A stretch of DNA of 64,000 nt from JASMHC01 sp964453855 (lineage in GTDB: Bacteria > Pseudomonadota > Alphaproteobacteria > Rhodobacterales > Rhodobacteraceae), in NCBI GenBank assembly GCA_964453855.1, contig CAYVRN010000008.1, forward strand, positions 3,321 to 67,320, in the 5' to 3' direction. Below the pieces are notes generated by a model. The model made no database searches. It was not told where the DNA came from and saw only the letters and a program-made list of their open reading frames with translations. This document shows positions 36,049 through 45,116 of this stretch, in pieces (position 1 is the first letter of the stretch; each line of letters opens with the position of its first letter). Position numbers and translations under genes: made by a program.

Positions 36049-37794
36049 TCACTCCCAGCATTCAATCCAGATGGCGATATCGCGGGCAAAGCGTTCGATC
36101 TCGATCGGGTCTTTTGGGACCAAGGCCAAGTTCAAAGCGTGCGCAACATTGGCTTCCTTCAGGAACGAAATGATCGCCTGATTGTCTGTCATAAAGCTTA
36201 CATCGCTGGGAAGGCTGCGCACGGTTTCGTCGCCACGCGGCGCAAGGACGCCGACAACTTCGCCACCAAGACCAAGAACAGCGCCCCCTGCATCCGTCGG
36301 GAAATGGCTAAGAGACAGACGATCCAAATGCTCTTCTCCGTTCAATCCTGTCAACGCCGCGATAGTCCCGTGCGTCAACGACGGTGCGCCAAGCATTCCG
36401 CCATAAGGATAGCCCGCAACCGAGATCTTCGACCCGTTCTGAGTGCCCGAGGCACGAATGCGTCCGAAATCTCTGGGGCTGACGGGCTGAAGAGGGGCGA
36501 GTACAGAAAGCCCCATCTCCTCCGAGTGCCCGACCAGTGTGTATCTCAATTCGTTTTGCACTTCGATGGACGAACACACAGGGCCGATGTCGGCTGAGGT
36601 TAGAATATAGCCGTCACGGTTGATGAACAGGCCACTGCGCACCAGCTTGGGTGTGCGCACCTCAAGCCCGGCCAGGCTGTCTTGGCCTTGTTCTATCGCC
36701 AATCCTTCACCTCTGGCCAGAACATCCGACGTGGTCGAAAAGCTTGCCGCCATGCGTTCAATAATGCGTTCAGCTTGCTCGGGGCGGTCGGCAGGCCAAA
36801 CCAGTGTGAAACCTTTTATCAATCCGCCGTCCAGATAGGCCTCGGTGTGGGACAGGATGCGGTCGTTCTGGCCGGTCAGAATGATGTTGTTGCGGTTCTT
36901 CTTTCGGTACCCCTCAAGCGGAACAATCTCTAACCCCTCCATCACGTCAAACAGTGCATAAAGCGTGCCCCGATCACCGGGTCTGCTGATCAGGTGAACC
37001 TGCGCTTCTGACCCGTTCGGGGAACGGTAATGGGCAAAGGGGGCTGTGTATCCGTCAAAGCTCACGACTGCGCGGGGCATATCCACGGTTATACCTGCCT
37101 TTGCATCTGTCACGGGTCCCATGTCCAGCCCGTTTAGAACGGCGTAATACTCGGAAAGCAAGTGAGCACGCTGGCGGGTCGTCAGAACGCCCGTGTCATC
37201 ATAGCCTTTTGCCTGCTGCCAGTTCCCCATCGACGCGCGGGTTCCGCGTCCGAATAGCCCGTCAATGGTGCTGGTGTAGAACCCGGCCCATTTCAATGCG
37301 GTCTGCAATTCTTTCTTCTGCTCAAGGGTCAACGCAGACTCACTGGCGCGGGCTTCGGAAAGCGTTTCTTCAGCCAGCGCAGCCCCTTCTTTGATCTGCG
37401 CTTCGGCTTCCAGATCCGGCAGGGTGGTCTTCGGAGGATTCTCGTCAGCCAATTGCGTCTGGTCAGCCTCTTGTGGCGGGTAGAACTGACGGACGAACTG
37501 ATCGGGCGAGGAAATGTAGCTGTCAGGCGGGATCAGACCGGTTCTGCGAAACTGGGCGATTAGGAATTCACTTTCCAGTGACGAGAACGGGCCGATGGCC
37601 ACAGCGAACCAACCGTTCGTCAACTCGAATCCGCCAACTTCGGGCATGATCGCGCTGTAAACGCTGATGCGTTCCATTGCTTCCGCTTCTGTCGCTTTGG
37701 CCTCCACTTGAATCCAGGTGCCCTTTTGTTGCGCCCACGACGGAGCAGCGCCAACGAAAGTGACGATGAGAACGAAAATTAGCCTGCGCAACAT
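36049..37794 (-). CDS. Secreted trypsin-like pseudoprotease with peptidoglycan-binding domain
   Basis: A 581-aa exported protein. It has a signal peptide (residues 1-21), a SPOR-like segment (about 25-100), a coiled Glu/Ala stretch (about 130-150), a peptidoglycan_binding_1 domain (about 155-210), a middle region, and a C-terminal trypsin-like domain (about 385-550). The protease fold is recognisable but the triad is gone: the His position reads TSADIG (Asp402), the Asp position reads MGLSVL (Gly448), and the Ser position reads DAGGAV (Ala502) instead of GNSGG. It is therefore predicted to be catalytically dead. A binding or scaffold role at the cell wall is likely. Confidence 0.8.
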   Translation of the reverse strand: MLRRLIFVLIVTFVGAAPSWAQQKGTWIQVEAKATEAEAMERISVYSAIMPEVGGFELTNGWFAVAIGPFSSLESEFLIAQFRRTGLIPPDSYISSPDQFVRQFYPPQEADQTQLADENPPKTTLPDLEAEAQIKEGAALAEETLSEARASESALTLEQKKELQTALKWAGFYTSTIDGLFGRGTRASMGNWQQAKGYDDTGVLTTRQRAHLLSEYYAVLNGLDMGPVTDAKAGITVDMPRAVVSFDGYTAPFAHYRSPNGSEAQVHLISRPGDRGTLYALFDVMEGLEIVPLEGYRKKNRNNIILTGQNDRILSHTEAYLDGGLIKGFTLVWPADRPEQAERIIERMAASFSTTSDVLARGEGLAIEQGQDSLAGLEVRTPKLVRSGLFINRDGYILTSADIGPVCSSIEVQNELRYTLVGHSEEMGLSVLAPLQPVSPRDFGRIRASGTQNGSKISVAGYPYGGMLGAPSLTHGTIAALTGLNGEEHLDRLSLSHFPTDAGGAVLGLGGEVVGVLAPRGDETVRSLPSDVSFMTDNQAIISFLKEANVAHALNLALVPKDPIEIERFARDIAIWIECWE

Positions 37795-37937
37795 GATTAC
37801 CTTACCGTTTGCCCCAAATATTTCGCGGCACTATGGTGTCAGGTGGACTTGAACGTCAAGTTTCCCCTTGCATGCAATTGACCCTTTCCGCGCCCTTGCA
37901 TAGGAAGGCGGCGGAACAGCAGCGAAGGGCAGGCACT

Positions 37938-38882
37938 ATGGCCGAGGCAAGTTCGAAACCACGCAGTTTTCAGGAAATCATCCTGCGGCTTCAGAATTAC
38001 TGGGCTGCAAAGGGATGCGCCGTTTTACAACCTTACGATATGGAGGTCGGGGCTGGAACATTTCACCCTGCAACAACGCTCCGGTCGCTGGGGTCAAAAC
38101 CTTGGGCTGCGGCCTATGTTCAACCTTCGCGTCGCCCGACTGATGGGCGGTACGGCGAAAACCCGAACCGACTGCAGCATTATTATCAGTATCAGGTCCT
38201 GATCAAGCCAAGCCCGCCAGATTTGCAAGAGCTCTATCTTGGATCGCTCGAGGCCATCGGCATTGATATGACGATGCACGATATCCGCTTTGTTGAAGAC
38301 GACTGGGAAAGCCCGACGCTTGGTGCATGGGGCCTTGGCTGGGAGGTCTGGTGCGACGGCATGGAAGTTTCCCAGTTCACATACTTCCAACAGGTTGGCG
38401 GGCATGATTGCCATCCGGTATCTGGTGAGTTGACCTATGGTTTGGAACGTCTGGCCATGTATGTGCTGGGCATCGATCACGTGATGGAGATGCCATACAA
38501 CGATCCACAGACCCCGATTGCTCTAAGCTACGGGGATATGTTCCGGCAGACCGAGCAGGAATATTCGCGCTGGAACTTTGATGTCGCCAACACCGAAGTG
38601 CTGCTACGTCAGTTCGAAGAGGCCGAAGCCGAGTGCGAGAAAATTCTTTCTCAGGACCACATTGACCCGAAAACAGGCAAACGCATTATCATGGTGCATC
38701 CGGCCTATGACCAGTGCATCAAGGCCAGCCACATGTTCAATCTTCTGGACGCTCGCGGTGTGATTTCGGTGACCGAACGTCAGGCCTATATCGGACGCGT
38801 GCGTGCGCTGGCCAAGAAATGTGCAGATGCCTTTGTGCAGACCGAAGCGGGTGGAGTCGCTGAACAGGCGGCATCAGCATGA
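37938..38882 (+). CDS. glyQ: Glycine-tRNA ligase alpha subunit
   Basis: A 314-aa subunit of the bacterial alpha2beta2 glycyl-tRNA synthetase; it carries the catalytic core that activates glycine. Marks: SFQEIILRLQNYWAAKGCAV, QPYDMEVGAGTFHPATTLR and FTYFQQVGGHDCHPVSGELT. ATG 37938 matches the conserved N-terminus. Its stop overlaps the next start by ATGA. A DUF6446-like gene sits between it and glyS. Confidence 0.97.
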   Translation: MAEASSKPRSFQEIILRLQNYWAAKGCAVLQPYDMEVGAGTFHPATTLRSLGSKPWAAAYVQPSRRPTDGRYGENPNRLQHYYQYQVLIKPSPPDLQELYLGSLEAIGIDMTMHDIRFVEDDWESPTLGAWGLGWEVWCDGMEVSQFTYFQQVGGHDCHPVSGELTYGLERLAMYVLGIDHVMEMPYNDPQTPIALSYGDMFRQTEQEYSRWNFDVANTEVLLRQFEEAEAECEKILSQDHIDPKTGKRIIMVHPAYDQCIKASHMFNLLDARGVISVTERQAYIGRVRALAKKCADAFVQTEAGGVAEQAASA

Positions 38883-39403
38883 CCGGAAAAATCTTAGCAG
38901 GTATCATCGTGGCAATATCTTTGATTGCAGGCGCTGCAATGTATTATTTGCAGGTCTACGCATATTACGAACCGGCAAAAGCGCCTGAAAATGGCGTCGT
39001 CATGACCCGCTACGGCGGCGCACAAGAGCGGATTATCGCGAAAGACTTTGAAGGCATTGACGCCGACAGCTCTCCGATCCGGTTCCGCGCATGTTTTACC
39101 ACGCCCCATTCTCTGGCGATGCTCAGTGAAACCTTTGAAATATACGAAGGCGCAGAACCGCTTACGGCTCCAAACTGGTTCGATTGCTTTAACGCTCAGC
39201 AAATTGCCGACGATCTGCATGCCGGACGGGCTTTGGCGTTTCTTGGCGAAAAGAACATCAACTACGGCGTTGACCGCGTGATTGTCGTACGGGACGACGG
39301 AAAAGCCTTTATCTGGCACCAACTGAATGACTGTGGCGAAACCGACTATGCCGGTAATCCTGTTGGCGAAGCGTGCCCATCCCGCGAAGAAGGGGAAAAC
39401 TAA
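38879..39403 (+). CDS. DUF6446-like membrane-anchored protein between glyQ and glyS
   Basis: A 174-aa protein with one N-terminal hydrophobic helix (about 5-27, IIVAISLIAGAAMYYLQVY) and a soluble periplasmic or cytoplasmic domain with four cysteines (RACFTTPH, WFDCFNAQ, LNDCGET, GEACPSRE) that could form disulfides. It overlaps glyQ by 4 bases and shares one base with the glyS start. I believe this is the DUF6446 family, seen in this place in Rhodobacterales. The function is unknown. Confidence 0.75.
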   Translation: MTGKILAGIIVAISLIAGAAMYYLQVYAYYEPAKAPENGVVMTRYGGAQERIIAKDFEGIDADSSPIRFRACFTTPHSLAMLSETFEIYEGAEPLTAPNWFDCFNAQQIADDLHAGRALAFLGEKNINYGVDRVIVVRDDGKAFIWHQLNDCGETDYAGNPVGEACPSREEGEN

Positions 39404-41658
39404 TGCCTGATCTTCTTATTGAACTGTTTTCCGAAGAAATTCCGGCGCGCATGCAGGCCAAAGCCGCCGAGGATTTGCGCAAGCTTGTCACCGACGGCAT
39501 GGTCGATGCAGGATTGACCTATGCAGGGGCCAGCGCTTTTTCTACGCCTCGTCGTCTGACATTGGCGGTTGAAGGTCTGACCAAAGAATCCCCGACCGTG
39601 CGTGAAGAGCGCAAAGGTCCTCGTACCGACGCTCCTGAAAAGGCCATCGAAGGCTTCCTGCGTGGTGCAGGCGTGACCCGTGACGCTTTGGAAGCGCGGG
39701 ATGACAAAAAGGGCCAAGTCTATTTTGCCACCATCACCAAGCCCGGTCGTCCTGCGGCCCAGATCGTGGCCGAAGTTTTGGAAAAAACCATCCGCAATTT
39801 CCCGTGGCCCAAGTCCATGCGCTGGGGTGCAGGTAGTTTGCGATGGGTGCGCCCCTTGCACTCGATTATCTGCATTTTGACCGATGAAACAGGGGCGGAA
39901 ATCGTGCCTCTTGATATCGACGGGATCGTGGCGGGAGATATCACCCGCGGCCACCGCTTCATGGGACCCGAAAGCTTTCGCGTCATCGGGTTTGATGACT
40001 ATGCCGCCAAGCTGAAGCGCTCGAAGGTCATTCTCAGCGCCGAGGAACGCGCCGATCAAATCTGGCACGATGCAACGAACATGGCCTTTGCCGCAGGCCT
40101 TGAAGTGGTCGAGGATCGCGGTCTTTTGAAAGAAGTTGCCGGCTTGGTCGAATGGCCAGTTGTTCTGATGGGCGAGATTGACGAGGCATTCCTGGGGCTT
40201 CCCCCGGAAGTTTTGCAGACCTCGATGAAAGAGCATCAAAAGTTCTTCTCGGTCAAAAATCCCAAAACCGGCCGGATCGAACGGTTTATCACTGTGGCGA
40301 ACCGCGAAACTGCGGACAACGGCGCGACTATTCTAGCCGGAAACCAAAAGGTTCTGTTTGCGCGTTTGTCAGATGCTAAATTTTTCTGGGAAAACGATTT
40401 ACGCATTGCAAAGTCGCAGAAAATGCAGCCGTGGCTGGACAGTCTGGCCAATGTCACGTTCCACAATAAACTTGGCAGCCAGAAAGACCGGATCGACCGG
40501 ATCGCACAGCTTGCGGGCATGCTGTCTGCCAAAACCGGTGCGGACACTGACCTGAGTGTTGAAGCCGCGAAGATCGCCAAAGCCGATCTGAGCTCGGAAA
40601 TGGTGTACGAATTCCCCGAGCTACAGGGCCTTATGGGGCGTTACTATGCCGAGGCTGCGGGCTTTGACGCTCAGGTCGCCGTGGCTTGCGAAAGCCACTA
40701 CCAGCCATTGGGTCCATCAGACGATGTGCCTGAACAGAAGGTTTCGGCCACGGTCGCGCTGGCCGATAAGCTGGACACTTTGACGGGTTTCTGGGCGATT
40801 GACGAAAAGCCCACAGGATCAAAAGACCCGTTTGCGCTACGACGCGCCGCGCTGGGCGTGATCCGCATCATTCTGGCGAATGACATCAGAATGAGTCTGG
40901 ATCAATTCATCGATGGTCAATTGATGGTGCATGAAATTTCGATGAACGCACGCGGCGCGGACGAACGCGAATTGGAAGCGATGCAAAACGTTGTAGACGA
41001 GATCGCGGATCACGGCGTTCTTGGGGCGGCTATCCGCATGGTCTTTGAAAAGTTCGACGGGCAAGATGATGCCCCTTCGACTGCTGAAGGCTCGGTTTTG
41101 CGGGCTGTTGCCGACGAATTGCCCGACGTCAGCACAGACCTCTTGGCGTTTTTCCACGATCGTTTGAAGGTGTATCTACGCGATCAGGGACTGCGTCACG
41201 ATGTTATCGATGCATGTCTTGCGATGCCGGGCTACGACGATCTTGCTTTGCTTGTGCGACGCGCCGTGGCTTTGTCGGAAACACTGCAAACGGACGACGG
41301 CGAGAACCTGATTCAAGCCTTCAAGCGCGCGAACAACATTCTGACCCAGGCGGAAGAGAAAGACGGCGTCGAATACTCTTTTGGCGCGGACGTGAAATTT
41401 GCCGAGACCGAGGAAGAGCGTATTCTGTTCAAAGCGCTGGACGAGGCAGACACCGTCATCGCCCCTGCGATGGAAGCAGAAGATTTCCTGAGCGCAATGT
41501 CGGCAATGGCGGGTTTGCGTGGTGCAATAGATGCGTTCTTTGAAGCCGTGCAAATCAACTCGGACAACGAAATTATCCGTCGCAATCGCCTGAACCTTCT
41601 TAGCCGGATCCGTCAGACCTGCTTGTCCGTCGCGGATTTAACCAAAATCGAAGGTTAA
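39403..41658 (+). CDS. glyS: Glycine-tRNA ligase beta subunit
   Basis: A 751-aa subunit that binds tRNA-Gly and completes the synthetase. Marks: MPDLLIELFSEEIPARM at the N-terminus, LPPEVLQTSMKEHQKFFSV, FLPARL-type ARLSDAKFFWENDL, the LGSQKDRIDRI helix and the HD-like segment YPELQG-type EFPELQGLMGRYYA. The end has a DALR-like anticodon domain (LLSRIRQTCLSVADLTKIEG). ATG 39403 fits the conserved start; the stop of the upstream gene overlaps by one base. Confidence 0.97.
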   Translation: MPDLLIELFSEEIPARMQAKAAEDLRKLVTDGMVDAGLTYAGASAFSTPRRLTLAVEGLTKESPTVREERKGPRTDAPEKAIEGFLRGAGVTRDALEARDDKKGQVYFATITKPGRPAAQIVAEVLEKTIRNFPWPKSMRWGAGSLRWVRPLHSIICILTDETGAEIVPLDIDGIVAGDITRGHRFMGPESFRVIGFDDYAAKLKRSKVILSAEERADQIWHDATNMAFAAGLEVVEDRGLLKEVAGLVEWPVVLMGEIDEAFLGLPPEVLQTSMKEHQKFFSVKNPKTGRIERFITVANRETADNGATILAGNQKVLFARLSDAKFFWENDLRIAKSQKMQPWLDSLANVTFHNKLGSQKDRIDRIAQLAGMLSAKTGADTDLSVEAAKIAKADLSSEMVYEFPELQGLMGRYYAEAAGFDAQVAVACESHYQPLGPSDDVPEQKVSATVALADKLDTLTGFWAIDEKPTGSKDPFALRRAALGVIRIILANDIRMSLDQFIDGQLMVHEISMNARGADERELEAMQNVVDEIADHGVLGAAIRMVFEKFDGQDDAPSTAEGSVLRAVADELPDVSTDLLAFFHDRLKVYLRDQGLRHDVIDACLAMPGYDDLALLVRRAVALSETLQTDDGENLIQAFKRANNILTQAEEKDGVEYSFGADVKFAETEEERILFKALDEADTVIAPAMEAEDFLSAMSAMAGLRGAIDAFFEAVQINSDNEIIRRNRLNLLSRIRQTCLSVADLTKIEG

Positions 41659-41674
41659 GTTTCGTAAACCTTTC

Positions 41675-41715
41675 TTGTCATGTCCGTAATTAGGCTTATG
41701 CTGCGGACATGACAA
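41675..41715 (+). promoter_or_regulatory. 12-bp perfect inverted repeat containing the ppdK start codon
   Basis: TTGTCATGTCCG (41675-41686) is exactly complementary to 41704-41715, with a 17-base loop. The ppdK ATG at 41709-41711 lies within the 3' arm, so in mRNA it would be base-paired. No ribosome site is clear and no T-run follows, so a terminator for glyS is unlikely. As DNA it could also be an operator with two half sites. Confidence 0.7.
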
Positions 41716-44282
41716 AAAATGCCGCACCGCAGAATTTTGACAAGGGAATCACCCTTGTTACCCCAAGCGCTCCGATCGCCACATCCACACATGGCGGGCG
41801 GGCGAAGTGTTTGCAGCGTTTGGTGCGTTTGGATTTGCCGGTTCCTACGACGGTTGCAATGTCGTTTGACGCTGTCAGTCAAATTGCGGCAGGGCAGACG
41901 CCAGATGTCTCGGCATTGCTAGAACCCTTTGGCGACGATCCGTTGCTTTGTGTGCGTCCCAGCTCGGAAGATCCCGATTGGGGTGGTCCCGGCGCAATTT
42001 TGAATATCGGGATGAACGACGGGGTCTATGTTGCCCTTTGTGACAAGATCGGCAAAGAGGCCGCAACCCGTCTATATGTCCGTTTTGTCCAAAGCTATTC
42101 GATCCATGTGGCGCGTCTTGATCCGGATATGTTTGACGATATCGCGCCGGATGAAAGCGCCCAGTCTTTGACCGATGCATTGCGCGCCTATGAGGACGAA
42201 ACCGACGAACCGTTCCCGCAGGACCCGGGGCGTCAGCTATCCGAGGTTCTTCGCTCTATGGCCCGCGCCTGGAACGGAACCACGGCGCGGCTATTGCGAC
42301 AGGCCAAAGGGGCCCCAGCGGATGCCGGATTGGGCTTGGTCGTTCAGCAAATGGCGCTTGGTGTCGGGCATGGCGAAAGCGGCGCGGGGGTCATTCAGCT
42401 TGTCAACGAAAAGTCAGGCGAGGCTCAAATCCGCGGCCGATATCAGCGACAGGCTCAGGGGCGAGACGCATTAAAGGCGGGCGCTAAGGCTCTTTATTTG
42501 TGTTGTGATTCTCGTGGCCAGTCGCTTGAGGATGTTGCGCCGGATGCCTTTGCTACACTGAAGCAATACGCCGAAATCATGCGTCGTAAACTACGCGAGG
42601 AAATGCAGGTCGAGTTCACCATTGAAAATGGTCAGGTTCATTTGCTGGACGGGGTGCGCGTTGTGCGGTCGGCCCGTGCGGCGGTGCGGATCGTTGTTGC
42701 TTTGGTGAATGACGGCATTATTCCCAAAGAAGAGGCGCTGATGCGGATAGAGCCGCGCGCGCTGAATGAAATGCTTCACCGTCAGGTCGATCCCGAAGCC
42801 AAACGGGACCGGATCGGTAGCGGGATTGCGGCAAGCCCCGGTGCTGCGACGGGTAAGATTGTATTCTCGGCAGCTGAAGCCCAAGCGATGCAGGCGCGGG
42901 GCGAGGATTGCGTGCTAGTGCGGCGCGAGACCAGCCCCGAAGACATTCGCGGTATGCACGCCGCCAACGCTGTTTTGACCGAACGTGGCGGCATGACCAG
43001 TCATGCGGCCGTCATCGGACGGGGCTTGGGTCTTCCATGTGTGGTTGGTGCTTCGGATTTGCGGTTCCAGATTCGTCGGAAACGGCTGACAACCGCCGAT
43101 GGCCGTGAATTCAAAGAGGGTGATTTGATTACCGTCGACGGAACCAACGGTGAGGTTCTGGCGGGTAAGCCCGATATGCTTGAAGCCGCGCAGGACGAGG
43201 ATTTCCGCGAATTGATGGCCTGGGCGGACGAGGTTCGCGATATCGGTGTCCGCGCGAATGCGGACACTCCAGCCGATGCGCAAACGGCGCGCAATTTCAA
43301 TGCGCAGGGCATTGGTTTGTGCCGAACCGAACATATGTTCTTTGAAGCCAATCGTTTGACTGTGATGCGCGAAATGATCTTTGCGGATACACCCGAGGAT
43401 CGTGCATCCGCACTGGAACAGCTGCTGCCAATGCAGCGGGCCGATTTCACGGAACTATTCAAAATCATGCAGGGCCAACCTGTGTGTATCCGTCTGTTTG
43501 ATCCGCCGCTGCACGAATTCCTGCCGTCGGATCGTTCCAGTCTGCATTTGCTTGCGGAAGCCTTGGACAAACCCCTGTCCGAGGTCACTCGGCGCGTCGA
43601 AATTCTGGAAGAATATAATCCCATGCTGGGCCTTCGGGGCGTCAGACTAGGGATCACTGTTCCCGAGATCTATGAAATGCAGGCGCGGGCCATCTTTGAA
43701 GCGACGATTGACGCCAGCGCAGCAGGAGAGCCTGTTGTCCCCGAGATTATGATCCCGCTGGTTTCGGCAAAACGCGAAGTTGAACTTGTCAAAACCAACA
43801 TTGATGCCGTTGCTGCGGCAGTCCGGACCGAGCGTGGTGTGGATTTCAACTTCCGTTTCGGCGTGATGGTCGAAACGCCGCGCGCGGCACTCAGGGCCGA
43901 TGAAATTGCCCAACATGCCAGTTTCCTAAGCTTCGGGACAAACGACCTGACACAAATGACCTACGGTCTTTCGCGCGATGATGCGGGGCGGTTTATGTCC
44001 AGTTATGTGTCGCAAGAGGTATTCCCCGAAGATCCGTTTCACACGCTGGATGTCGAAGGCGTTGGAGAGCTTCTTGAAATCGGCGCCCAACGCGGACGCA
44101 AGGCGCGTGAGGACATCACGCTTTCCATTTGCGGCGAGCACGGGGGGAACCCTGAATCGATTGCCTTCTGTCGCAAGGCCGGATTTGACTATGTCAGTTG
44201 TTCACCGTTCCGCGTGCCTGTGGCACGACTGGCCGCCGCTCAATTGGCCGTTCAAGACCGGATCGGAACTGGCAAGCGTTAG
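41709..44282 (+). CDS. ppdK: Divergent pyruvate, phosphate dikinase
   Basis: An 857-aa PEP-utilising enzyme (typical PPDK about 875-890 aa). The phosphohistidine domain is intact (GGMTSHAAVIGRGLG, His432), as is the PEP/pyruvate barrel with CRTEHMFFE, FGTNDLTQMTYG and the catalytic Cys808 in ICGEHGGNPES. The N-terminal ATP-grasp half is divergent: Arg93 is in VRPSSEDPD instead of VRSGA, the glycine loop reads GESGAGV, and the LQTR stretch with a conserved ATP-binding Gln is replaced by LLDGVR. It may use another phosphoryl donor or be regulated differently. Its start codon lies in a hairpin. Confidence 0.85.
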   Translation: MTKNAAPQNFDKGITLVTPSAPIATSTHGGRAKCLQRLVRLDLPVPTTVAMSFDAVSQIAAGQTPDVSALLEPFGDDPLLCVRPSSEDPDWGGPGAILNIGMNDGVYVALCDKIGKEAATRLYVRFVQSYSIHVARLDPDMFDDIAPDESAQSLTDALRAYEDETDEPFPQDPGRQLSEVLRSMARAWNGTTARLLRQAKGAPADAGLGLVVQQMALGVGHGESGAGVIQLVNEKSGEAQIRGRYQRQAQGRDALKAGAKALYLCCDSRGQSLEDVAPDAFATLKQYAEIMRRKLREEMQVEFTIENGQVHLLDGVRVVRSARAAVRIVVALVNDGIIPKEEALMRIEPRALNEMLHRQVDPEAKRDRIGSGIAASPGAATGKIVFSAAEAQAMQARGEDCVLVRRETSPEDIRGMHAANAVLTERGGMTSHAAVIGRGLGLPCVVGASDLRFQIRRKRLTTADGREFKEGDLITVDGTNGEVLAGKPDMLEAAQDEDFRELMAWADEVRDIGVRANADTPADAQTARNFNAQGIGLCRTEHMFFEANRLTVMREMIFADTPEDRASALEQLLPMQRADFTELFKIMQGQPVCIRLFDPPLHEFLPSDRSSLHLLAEALDKPLSEVTRRVEILEEYNPMLGLRGVRLGITVPEIYEMQARAIFEATIDASAAGEPVVPEIMIPLVSAKREVELVKTNIDAVAAAVRTERGVDFNFRFGVMVETPRAALRADEIAQHASFLSFGTNDLTQMTYGLSRDDAGRFMSSYVSQEVFPEDPFHTLDVEGVGELLEIGAQRGRKAREDITLSICGEHGGNPESIAFCRKAGFDYVSCSPFRVPVARLAAAQLAVQDRIGTGKR

Positions 44283-44400
44283 CCAAAAGCCACACGCATG
44301 CCAGCTATGCCCACCATAGACTAGACGGATGTGGATAAAGTCTATAAAGACGCCGCTTGTTTGCGGGCATGGTCTCCGCAGGGGCTGAAAACACAGTGAT

Positions 44401-45042
44401 ATGTACAAGTTTGTCCGCTATGTGGCTGCTCTTTTAGCCGTCTTTGTTGCCACGACTGTGGCTGCCAACACCATGGAAGAGAGATTAAAAGACCTGGCCC
44501 AGGCGCATGAGGCTGCGGCTCAGGCCTTGCCAGACAAGGGGGTCCGGCACCTTGCACGCGGGTACGTTCCCAGCGATGGCAATGGTATATACTCAAAGGC
44601 ATTCCTGCGCACTGTCCCGGTTGTGGAAGGCGGGAAAGAGTGGCGCTGCCTAAGCGAAGCGCTTTATTTCGAAGCCCGAGGCGAGACCGTCATGGGCCAG
44701 TTCGCAGTGGCCGAAGTTATTCTGAACCGTGTTGAGGACCCAAAGTTTCCGGAAACCATTTGCGGAGTGGTCAATCAGGGCAGCGGGCGCGGCAAATACC
44801 GTTGCCAGTTCACTTATACCTGCGATGGAAAGCTTGAAATCATTTCCGACAAGCGGTCTTGGGCGAATGTCGGCAAAGTGGCGCGGCTGTCGATGCAGAT
44901 GGATGACCGCCCTCTGACCCACGGTGCCACCTATTATCACACAGATTATGTCAGCCCGTCTTGGGCACGCAAATTTGTGAACACAGCCACGATTGGCGTG
45001 CATTTGTTTTACAAAGAACCCGACCGGCTATCTCAGAACTAA
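44401..45042 (+). CDS. Cell wall hydrolase, SleB family
   Basis: A 213-aa exported protein with a signal peptide (about residues 1-22, VRYVAALLAVFVATTVAA). The hydrolase_2 (SleB-like) domain has the catalytic Glu in CLSEALYFEARGE, then FAVAEVILNRVEDPKFPETI, CQFTYTCDGK and THGATYYHTDYVSPSWA. Such enzymes cut peptidoglycan glycan strands in the periplasm. The gene is preceded by 118 bases with no clear element. Confidence 0.88.
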   Translation: MYKFVRYVAALLAVFVATTVAANTMEERLKDLAQAHEAAAQALPDKGVRHLARGYVPSDGNGIYSKAFLRTVPVVEGGKEWRCLSEALYFEARGETVMGQFAVAEVILNRVEDPKFPETICGVVNQGSGRGKYRCQFTYTCDGKLEIISDKRSWANVGKVARLSMQMDDRPLTHGATYYHTDYVSPSWARKFVNTATIGVHLFYKEPDRLSQN

Positions 45043-45116
45043 AATTCCATTCTGGTCCGTGACAGGAAGTGCTGTTAAGGGCAGGGAAAGGAACTAACTC
45101 AGCCGAGGTGCCCGTC

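Noticed and set aside
37801..37835. Possible sixth copy of the dispersed repeat (CCCCAAATATTTCGCGGC)
   Set aside because: It shares only the A/T block and lacks the G-run hairpin; similarity could be chance.
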